This document shows, piece by piece, positions 14,449-19,328 of a stretch of DNA of 19,328 nt. A program made the translations under genes and the position numbers. The DNA is from Schleiferiaceae bacterium (GTDB lineage Bacteria; Bacteroidota; Bacteroidia; Flavobacteriales; Schleiferiaceae). The notes beneath the pieces are model-generated. The model worked only from the letters and a program-made list of their open reading frames with translations. It did no database searches and had not been told where the DNA came from. Every line of letters starts with the position of its first letter. Position 1 is the stretch's first letter. The stretch spans positions 1 to 19,328 of the forward strand of contig JAURAE010000013.1 in assembly GCA_030829675.1 (NCBI GenBank), given 5' to 3'.

Positions 14449-15885
14449 TTATCCTACGGAACCCTCTAGCGAGACCTCCAATAGTTTTTGTGCTTCTACG
14501 GCAAACTCCATAGGAAGCTGGTTGAGTACTTCTTTACAATAGCCATTGACGATGAGTGCGATGGCTTCTTCGGTTCCAATACCGCGCTGGTTACAATAGA
14601 ATAATTGGTCCTCACCAATCTTCGAAGTGGTCGCCTCGTGCTCAATCTGAGCCGTCGGGTGCTGCGCTTCGATGTAGGGGAAGGTGTGCGCGCCACATTG
14701 ATCGCCCATCAATAGGGAATCACATTGGCTGAAGTTTCTTGCGTTTTCGGCACGAGCACCGACGCGAACAAGTCCGCGGTAGCTGTTGTGGCTCTTGCCG
14801 GCGCTGATCCCTTTGGAGATGATGGTGCTCTTGGTGTTTTTGCCCAAGTGGATCATCTTCGTCCCGGTATCGGCTTGCTGGTATTTGTTGGTCACCGCTA
14901 CACTGTAGAATTCACCGACACTGTGGTCGCCTTTCAAAATACACGATGGGTATTTCCAGGTCACGGCAGAACCGGTTTCTACCTGGGTCCAGCTGATTTT
15001 GGCATTGCGCTCACACAGGCCGCGCTTGGTCACAAAGTTGAAGACCCCACCTTTGCCTTCGGCGTCGCCAGGGTACCAGTTTTGTACAGTGCTGTATTTG
15101 ATTTCGGCATCGTCCATCGCGACGAGTTCAACCACCGCTGCATGCAGCTGGTTTTCATCGCGTGAAGGTGCGGTACATCCTTCGAGGTAGCTCACATACG
15201 ACCCTGCATCGGCGACGACGAGTGTGCGCTCGAATTGGCCCGTACCGGCCTCATTAATTCTGAAATAAGTGCTCAATTCCATCGGACAACGCACCCCTTT
15301 TGGGATATAACAAAACGAACCGTCGGTGAAGACGGCACTGTTCAGCGCTGCGTAGAAATTATCGCGTTTCGGAACGATGGTTCCAAGGTGTTTACGGACC
15401 AATTCTGGGTGCTCCTGAATGGCCTCGCTCATCGAACAGAAGATGATGCCCTTTTCAGCCAACGTCTTTTTAAACGTGGTGGCTACGGAAACGGAATCCA
15501 CAACCACGTCCATGGCTACCCCGCTCAATCGCTTCTGCTCGTCCAAGCTGATGCCTAAACGTGCGAAGGTTTTGAGAAGCTCAGGGTCTACTTCGTCCAA
15601 GCTGTCCAATTCTTTCTTCTGCTTCGGTGCGCTGTAGTAGGAGATCGCCTGGAAATCCGGTTTTGTATAGGTCACATTCGGCCACTCCGGTTCTTCCATT
15701 TCGCTCCAAATTCGGAACGCATCCAAACGCCATTCCAACATCCATTCCGGCTCGTTTTTCTTGGCACTAATGATGCGAATGACCTCCTCGTTCAAGCCGG
15801 GAGGCACCTTGTCGCTCTCAATGTCCGTCGTAAAGCCGTACTTATAGTCGGAGGCGGTGATTTCGTCTAAGATTTCGTCGCTCAT
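14449..15885 (-). CDS. sufB: SufB, Fe-S cluster scaffold component
   Basis: SufB is the main scaffold on which the iron-sulfur cluster forms after sulfur arrives from SufE. I chose the ATG at 15885, giving 478 residues starting MSDEILDEITASDYKYGF, because it lies 5 bases after the sufA stop and fits the usual family start; the in-frame ATG at 15915 would overlap sufA by 25 bases. The family marks KNEPEWMLEWRLDAF and SISLDE-like helices are followed by FCYIPKGVRCPMELSTYFRI, GCTAPS, and the C-terminal GDQCGAHTFPYIEA with Cys397, matching the cluster-related cysteine of E. coli SufB. HEATTSKIGEDQLFYCNQRG completes the motif set. Confidence 0.96.
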   Translation of the reverse strand: MSDEILDEITASDYKYGFTTDIESDKVPPGLNEEVIRIISAKKNEPEWMLEWRLDAFRIWSEMEEPEWPNVTYTKPDFQAISYYSAPKQKKELDSLDEVDPELLKTFARLGISLDEQKRLSGVAMDVVVDSVSVATTFKKTLAEKGIIFCSMSEAIQEHPELVRKHLGTIVPKRDNFYAALNSAVFTDGSFCYIPKGVRCPMELSTYFRINEAGTGQFERTLVVADAGSYVSYLEGCTAPSRDENQLHAAVVELVAMDDAEIKYSTVQNWYPGDAEGKGGVFNFVTKRGLCERNAKISWTQVETGSAVTWKYPSCILKGDHSVGEFYSVAVTNKYQQADTGTKMIHLGKNTKSTIISKGISAGKSHNSYRGLVRVGARAENARNFSQCDSLLMGDQCGAHTFPYIEAQHPTAQIEHEATTSKIGEDQLFYCNQRGIGTEEAIALIVNGYCKEVLNQLPMEFAVEAQKLLEVSLEGSVG

Positions 15886-15890
15886 AGGGG

Positions 15891-16220
15891 TTATACTGCA
15901 AAGCTCTCGCCGCAACCACAGGTGCGGGTAGCATTTGGGTTATTGAAGTTGAATCCTTTACCGTTGAGGCCGCCGCTGTACTCTAGGGTGGTGCCTATGA
16001 GGTACAAAAGGGCTTTTTTCTCTACAACGACTTTCACGCCGTTATCTTCATATAGCTCTGAATTTTCCGGCATCTCAGCCACAAAATTCATCGTGTAAGA
16101 AAGGCCAGAACAACCGCCGCTTTCCACGCCTACACTGATGTAGGTGTTTTCGAGCGACTTGCCTTCTTCACTCATCAAGGCCGCTAATTTTGCCTTTGCT
16201 GTTTCTGAAACTGTGATCAT
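15891..16220 (-). CDS. sufA: SufA/IscA-type (HesB) Fe-S carrier
   Basis: This A-type carrier moves iron-sulfur clusters from SufBCD to target proteins. I chose the ATG at 16220 because the family begins MITVSETAKAKL; longer in-frame starts up to 16349 would add 43 residues unlike any IscA and would run across the promoter region into thiL. The 109-residue protein has the three conserved cysteines: Cys37 in ESGGCSGLSY, and Cys101 and Cys103 in TCGCGESF. As the first gene of the suf operon it lies 24-30 bases downstream of a TAACTTTG element, and sufB follows after 5 bases. Confidence 0.95.
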   Translation of the reverse strand: MITVSETAKAKLAALMSEEGKSLENTYISVGVESGGCSGLSYTMNFVAEMPENSELYEDNGVKVVVEKKALLYLIGTTLEYSGGLNGKGFNFNNPNATRTCGCGESFAV

Positions 16221-16250
16221 ATTATTTAGACGCATTCTAAACACGCGCGA

Positions 16251-16258
16251 CAAAGTTA
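16251..16258 (-). promoter_or_regulatory. -7 element of the suf operon promoter
   Basis: On the minus strand these bases read TAACTTTG, a perfect TAnnTTTG match. It lies 30 bases upstream of the sufA ATG, so the leader would be about 20-25 bases. No TTTG is found at the standard 19-21 base distance upstream, suggesting a weak or activator-dependent -33 region. The operon probably runs from here to at least the SufT-like gene and perhaps to DUF2480. Confidence 0.5.
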
Positions 16259-16302
16259 ATGAAAACGGGAGTTTTTTCGTCCCTTTGCAATGGCTAACGC
16301 AA

Positions 16303-16310
16303 TAACTTTG
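16303..16310 (+). promoter_or_regulatory. Possible -7 element of thiL, very close to its start codon
   Basis: The bases TAACTTTG match TAnnTTTG perfectly and are followed only four bases later by the thiL ATG at 16315. If used, transcription would begin at or next to the start codon and the mRNA would be leaderless. A TTTG at 16284-16287 is only 15 bases upstream, shorter than the usual 19-21. It may therefore be a chance match. Confidence 0.35.
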
Positions 16311-16314
16311 CTCT

Positions 16315-17355
16315 ATGTTCGAATCAAAAAACACCTCACGCACGCCCATCTCTCAATTAGGAGAATTTGGACTCATCAATCATTTGACTACGGCCACCAA
16401 AATCAAGCACGATAAAACGGCTTTGGGAATTGGCGACGATGCCGCCCTTCTAGATATGGGCGATCATTACCAGGCCATCTCTACCGACATGCTCGTGGAG
16501 GGGGTACACTTTGATTTGAGTTACATGCCGCTGAAGCATTTGGGCTACAAAAGTGTGGTGGTCAACCTCAGCGATATCTATGCGATGAACGGTGTGGCAG
16601 AGCACATTACTGTGAGCATTGCCGTATCAAATAGATTTCCTGTGGAGGCCTTGGAAGAAATCTATGAAGGCATTCATTTGGCTTGTGAGCGCTATAACGT
16701 CGACCTTGTTGGTGGTGACACTACGTCATCGCGTTCGGGCTTGGTCTTGTCCATTACTGCGGTCGGGCGTGTCGAGAAGGAGAAAGCAGCCAAGCGCGCT
16801 GGGGCGGGGGACAATGATTTGATTGTGGTCTCGGGAGATTTGGGCGGAGCCTACATGGGCTTGCAGATCCTCGAGCGTGAAAAGCAGGTGTATCTAGATA
16901 ATCCAGAGATGCAGCCGGAGCTCGGCGGTCATGAATATATTTTGGAGCGCCAATTAAAACCTGAAGCCCGCAAGGACATCGTGGAGTTATTGCAAGCCTT
17001 GGAGGTGGTGCCGACTTCGATGATTGATATCTCGGACGGCCTGAGCTCAGAGTTGTTGCATTTAGCCGACGCTTCAAAGGTGCAGGTGAATGTATACGAG
17101 AATAAAATTCCTATTGATCCGTCGATCTACAGCATTTGCGAAGAATTCAACTTGAATACGACTACGGTGGCTTTGAATGGGGGTGAGGATTACGAATTAC
17201 TCTTCACGATTCCTATCGCCGATCACGACAAAATCAAGGCTAATCCTAACTTGACGGTCATTGGCTATGTGAAAGAAGGCACGGGTGCGAATTTGATTAC
17301 GCGTGACGAAAAGGTCATTGCACTCAAGGCACAAGGCTTCAACCACATGGAATAA
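16315..17355 (+). CDS. thiL: Thiamine-monophosphate kinase
   Basis: ThiL phosphorylates thiamine monophosphate with ATP to give the cofactor thiamine diphosphate. The 346-residue protein belongs to the AIR-synthase (PurM)-like family. Motifs in order are SQLGEFGLI (13-21), GIGDDAALL (38-46), ISTDMLVEGVHFDLSY (55-70) with metal-binding Asp58, NLSDIYAMNG (84-93), LVGGDTTSSRSG (131-142), DISDGLSSELLHLA (238-251), and NGGEDYELLFT (288-298). All are intact. The start at 16315 is needed because the next Met lies beyond the first conserved motif. It is divergent from the suf operon with only 94 bases between the start codons, which could allow coordinated control, though no shared operator is evident. 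Confidence 0.95.
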   Translation: MFESKNTSRTPISQLGEFGLINHLTTATKIKHDKTALGIGDDAALLDMGDHYQAISTDMLVEGVHFDLSYMPLKHLGYKSVVVNLSDIYAMNGVAEHITVSIAVSNRFPVEALEEIYEGIHLACERYNVDLVGGDTTSSRSGLVLSITAVGRVEKEKAAKRAGAGDNDLIVVSGDLGGAYMGLQILEREKQVYLDNPEMQPELGGHEYILERQLKPEARKDIVELLQALEVVPTSMIDISDGLSSELLHLADASKVQVNVYENKIPIDPSIYSICEEFNLNTTTVALNGGEDYELLFTIPIADHDKIKANPNLTVIGYVKEGTGANLITRDEKVIALKAQGFNHME

Positions 17356-17384
17356 GCCCAATATTTATCATCCATACCGCAAAA

Positions 17385-17410
17385 TTTAGCCGAATTTGCT
17401 AAAAATTAGC
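17385..17410 (+). repeat. Overlapping alternative inverted repeats after thiL
   Basis: TTTAGC (17385-17390) can pair with GCTAAA (17398-17403) across a 7-base loop, and the same GCTAA can instead pair with TTAGC (17406-17410) across three A residues. The two stems exclude each other. The block lies 30 bases after the thiL stop and 63 bases before the next ATG, in a 117-base gap. There is no T run, so it is not a textbook terminator; it could be a weak 3' end signal or a leader structure. Confidence 0.35.
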
Positions 17411-17472
17411 GTACAAAGGTTTGGCATTTGGCGTAACTTCATAAGCACCAATACACCAAAAACCTATTCATT

Positions 17473-17802
17473 ATGGAAGATAAGCTGATCAACAATCTGC
17501 TTCGGGGCTTCCCCTTTTCGTTCCCGTTCTGGCGGGGCCCTATGGACCAAGTATTGACATTGAAAGAGGCTGTTGCCAATGAAAATTGGACCCACATCAA
17601 GGGATGTCAAGACCTGACGAAAGAGCAAATGCAACAGTTGCTGGACAATGTGAATGTACTTTTTGCCATCTATGCATCTGGCAAGAAAAAGCATCCGCGT
17701 TGGACCGAGGCGAAGCACGCCGTACGCGCGTTTCCGTACTCGTATCAAGTAACGATGAGCATTACCTCACCCATGAAGAATTGGATACCTAAGCTGGTCT
17801 AA
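17473..17802 (+). CDS. Unrecognised 109-residue protein
   Basis: I do not recognise this gene. The product starts MEDKLINNLLRGFPFSFPFW, an aromatic, hydrophobic N-terminus that is too short and too Pro/Phe-rich to be a clear membrane segment or signal peptide. It continues with a predicted amphipathic helix around DLTKEQMQQLLDNVNVLF (47-64), a basic patch GKKKHPRWTEAKH (70-82), and a C-terminus rich in Ser, Pro and Trp. It has a single Cys45. It is probably a small cytosolic protein of about 12.6 kDa. It follows thiL by 117 bases with its own leader region, and its stop overlaps that of the convergent batE by 4 bases. A TAACTTCA at 17434-17441 is a poor promoter candidate. Coding is supported by length and exact fit between neighbours only. 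Confidence 0.6.
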   Translation: MEDKLINNLLRGFPFSFPFWRGPMDQVLTLKEAVANENWTHIKGCQDLTKEQMQQLLDNVNVLFAIYASGKKKHPRWTEAKHAVRAFPYSYQVTMSITSPMKNWIPKLV

Positions 17803-18500
17803 GGTAGTGTAGACTCAGGAGGCAGGACGCGGCCCCATTGTGCGGCTTCAAACCAAGCCAAGCGGCCATCCCCTAACTCAAGAAAGAACCACCCTTCACT
17901 GCTCTTGCGCAGTCGGGCGGCGCTCCCCTCGCTGAGCAACAATATTCGTTTCGAACTCGAAGAGGGTTCGCTATATCCGTAACTATTTTTTGCAGTAACC
18001 ACCACGGCATCGCTCGCCGGCAGGCTGATCCAATACACGCCGGCCAGCACCAAGCTGATGATCGTTGTCGTAAACGGCCAGCGCCAGTTGAGACTGGGTT
18101 TCCACCACCTTCTTGCGGCCAGCAAGCCTGCTGTAATGGCTAAGGCCAAAATTAAAATCATGAGCCAGCTTTCGGATGCGGCGACCGTCCGGAAGGTCGT
18201 TCCCAACCATTGAAATAAGCTGTCGGTCGGTTCGACCACCGCGTCCGACAATCGCATGCCTACCCATTGCAGGTTGTGTTCGGCATCGGCGTTATTTGGG
18301 TCGAGCAATAGGGCGCGCTCAAAGTACAATCGTGCTTCGCCTAATTCGCCTAGCCTAGTGTAGCAGTTGCCCAAATTGTAAGCCAAATCTGCATCCCATG
18401 GAAAGGCCTGCCCGGCCTCTTCAAACAAAGGCAGTGCTGCTGCGTAATCTCCTGCGTCGTACAGCGCTTGGGCCGAGTCTACACTTAATCTTACATCCAT
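17799..18500 (-). CDS. batE: BatE-like TPR and SH3-type membrane protein
   Basis: BatE is the last component of the Bacteroides aerotolerance (Bat) operon, an envelope system of uncertain mechanism. From the ATG at 18500 the 233-residue protein has tetratricopeptide repeats at about 7-72 (LYDAGDYAAALPLFEEA, then LAYNLGNCYTRLGELGEARLYFERAL). Two membrane spans follow at about 112-129 and 142-160, then a bacterial SH3-like domain at about 165-225 (SEGWFFLELGDGRLAWFEAAQW). This order matches BatE. I chose this start because it overlaps the batD stop by only 10 bases; an in-frame ATG at 18533 would add 11 non-hydrophobic residues. Neither start gives a signal peptide, although RRWWKPSLNWR between the spans suggests the TPR and SH3 parts lie outside. 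Confidence 0.82.
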   Translation of the reverse strand: MDVRLSVDSAQALYDAGDYAAALPLFEEAGQAFPWDADLAYNLGNCYTRLGELGEARLYFERALLLDPNNADAEHNLQWVGMRLSDAVVEPTDSLFQWLGTTFRTVAASESWLMILILALAITAGLLAARRWWKPSLNWRWPFTTTIISLVLAGVYWISLPASDAVVVTAKNSYGYSEPSSSSKRILLLSEGSAARLRKSSEGWFFLELGDGRLAWFEAAQWGRVLPPESTLP

Positions 18501-19328
18501 TCCCAAACTGATTTGAATTCGTCCATAAACCATTGGTCGTCGCCCACCGCACCGGGAGCATATTCTGCCATTTGGCAGCGTTCGAGCAAGGCATGCAATT
18601 GGGTGCCTCGTTCTTCACCAAAGGTCTGCTGAAGGGTGGCCAATTTTATGTGCTCCTTGTCCAGGCCTTGAGATAATAATTGGGCTTCCAAGGTATTGAA
18701 CAGGATTCCATATCTGTTGTCGGCGCCCGAACTGAATGCCGCCATCACTTTCTTCTTCTCGCGTTGCCACACCGCCTGCTTCGATGGCGCTTTGCCTCCG
18801 AATCGGATGCCTTGCATTCCCCACAACCCGGCTACCACCGCTGCCAAAAGTCCCGCAAAAAGAATTCCGTTGCCCTTGCCTCGTGGCTCCTCAATGCTGT
18901 GCAGGTAGCGGATATCACTATCGATATCTTGCACCTCGCGCTTCACCACGGCCCCGTTCACATCAGCGCCGGCCGGTGCTTCGGCACCAGAAAGTACCTC
19001 CACGGTTTCTTCAGCCAGAATTAGTTCTTCGTAGGTGCCTGTTTTGGTGTTGAAATACGTCCAACGCATTTCTGGGACGATGAAGTCCCCCTTGAATTGA
19101 GGCACGAGCAGGTATTCTAATTCCTTATAGCCACTGACTCCAGAGGTGGTGTAGTTGATTTTCTCGTTGAACTTCGGGTCGTAAATATCAAAGCCTTGAG
19201 GTGGGACCAATTCCGGTACCGAGATCGTGTTGAAATTCCCTGTTCCGGATATCTTAATCTTCAGCGTAATGCTCTCATCGCCACTTACGGAGGTGCGCGA
19301 AAGTTCTCGCGTGAGCTTGAGCTCGCCG
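18491..19328 (-). CDS. batD: BatD-like aerotolerance protein, C-terminal part (cut by window edge)
   Basis: The reading frame stays open to the right edge, so the N-terminus lies outside the window; about 278 residues are present, beginning GELKLTRELSRTSVSGDESI. Residues 1-70 show the repeated beta-sandwich style of BatD, with SITLKIKISGTGNFNTISVPEL, followed by FDIYDPKFNEK and GYKELEYLLVPQFKGDF. A single membrane span lies at about 153-174 of the visible part (ILFAGLLAAVVAGLWG). It is followed by a basic KAPSKQAVWQREKKKVM stretch and a helical cytoplasmic tail of about 100 residues. BatD is anchored in the inner membrane with its long N-terminal part in the periplasm and is expected to work with BatA/BatB. 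The upstream bat genes are probably beyond the window. The stop overlaps the start of batE. Confidence 0.88.
   Translation of the reverse strand, partial: GELKLTRELSRTSVSGDESITLKIKISGTGNFNTISVPELVPPQGFDIYDPKFNEKINYTTSGVSGYKELEYLLVPQFKGDFIVPEMRWTYFNTKTGTYEELILAEETVEVLSGAEAPAGADVNGAVVKREVQDIDSDIRYLHSIEEPRGKGNGILFAGLLAAVVAGLWGMQGIRFGGKAPSKQAVWQREKKKVMAAFSSGADNRYGILFNTLEAQLLSQGLDKEHIKLATLQQTFGEERGTQLHALLERCQMAEYAPGAVGDDQWFMDEFKSVWEWM

Noticed and set aside
14725..15165. 146-codon plus-strand frame inside sufB
   Set aside because: Shadow of the conserved SufB core on the opposite strand; composition follows from SufB codon use.
15891..16349. Longer SufA starting at 16349
   Set aside because: The added 43 residues do not look like an IscA protein, cross the promoter region and overlap thiL; the family start is the Met at 16220.
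1..19328. CRISPR arrays, transposases, phage genes, toxin-antitoxin or defence systems, tRNA or rRNA
   Set aside because: None seen: genes are packed end to end, the gaps are all under about 120 bases, and no repeat arrays or relevant protein motifs were found by eye.

Overview
This window looks like chromosomal DNA of a Bacteroidota bacterium, most likely a marine-type flavobacterium (Flavobacteriales) of moderate G+C. The main reasons are the gene families present: a DUF2480 protein, the Bat aerotolerance proteins, a suf operon ordered A-B-C-D-S-E-T, and a short arginine decarboxylase followed by a deoxyhypusine-synthase-like gene. Several intergenic gaps also carry the Bacteroidota -7 promoter element TAnnTTTG. 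No mobile element, CRISPR array, rRNA or tRNA is visible, and coding density is very high, with no gene-free stretch longer than about 120 bases.

Region 1 (1-3946, minus strand) is a tyrosine/phenylalanine catabolic operon. It is read hmgA (homogentisate dioxygenase), then a Cys/Met-type PLP lyase, then hppD (4-hydroxyphenylpyruvate dioxygenase), then fumarylacetoacetase, of which only the N-terminal part is in the window. Together the three recognised pathway enzymes take 4-hydroxyphenylpyruvate through homogentisate to fumarate and acetoacetate; the maleylacetoacetate isomerase step is not seen here. A lone 2-hydroxypentadienoate hydratase-like gene (4008-4784, plus) is transcribed divergently from hmgA.

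Region 2 (4846-8343, plus strand) starts with a well-formed promoter. It continues with arginine decarboxylase, overlapped by 8 bases by a deoxyhypusine-synthase-like gene, presumably a polyamine biosynthesis unit. A 97-residue acidic-tailed protein and a secreted beta-strand-rich protein, both of unknown function, follow.

Region 3 (8344-16220, minus strand) is a long tightly packed suf operon for iron-sulfur cluster assembly: sufA, sufB, sufC, sufD, sufS, sufE and a DUF59/SufT-like gene. After a 109-base gap come HMG-CoA synthase (mevalonate pathway) and a DUF2480 gene, which abut exactly. thiL (thiamine-monophosphate kinase) diverges from sufA.

Region 4 (17473-19328) holds an unrecognised 109-residue plus-strand gene. 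It converges on the minus-strand end of a bat (aerotolerance) operon: the C-terminal part of batD, cut by the window edge, followed by batE.

Most of the window is recognisable core metabolism, and I see no clear new defence or mobile system. The points most worth a second look are the bacterial DHS-like enzyme with an altered active-site segment, the BatE protein whose topology seems to need a signal peptide that is not encoded, the addition of HMG-CoA synthase and DUF2480 to the suf cluster, the PLP lyase inside the tyrosine operon, and three uncharacterised genes.
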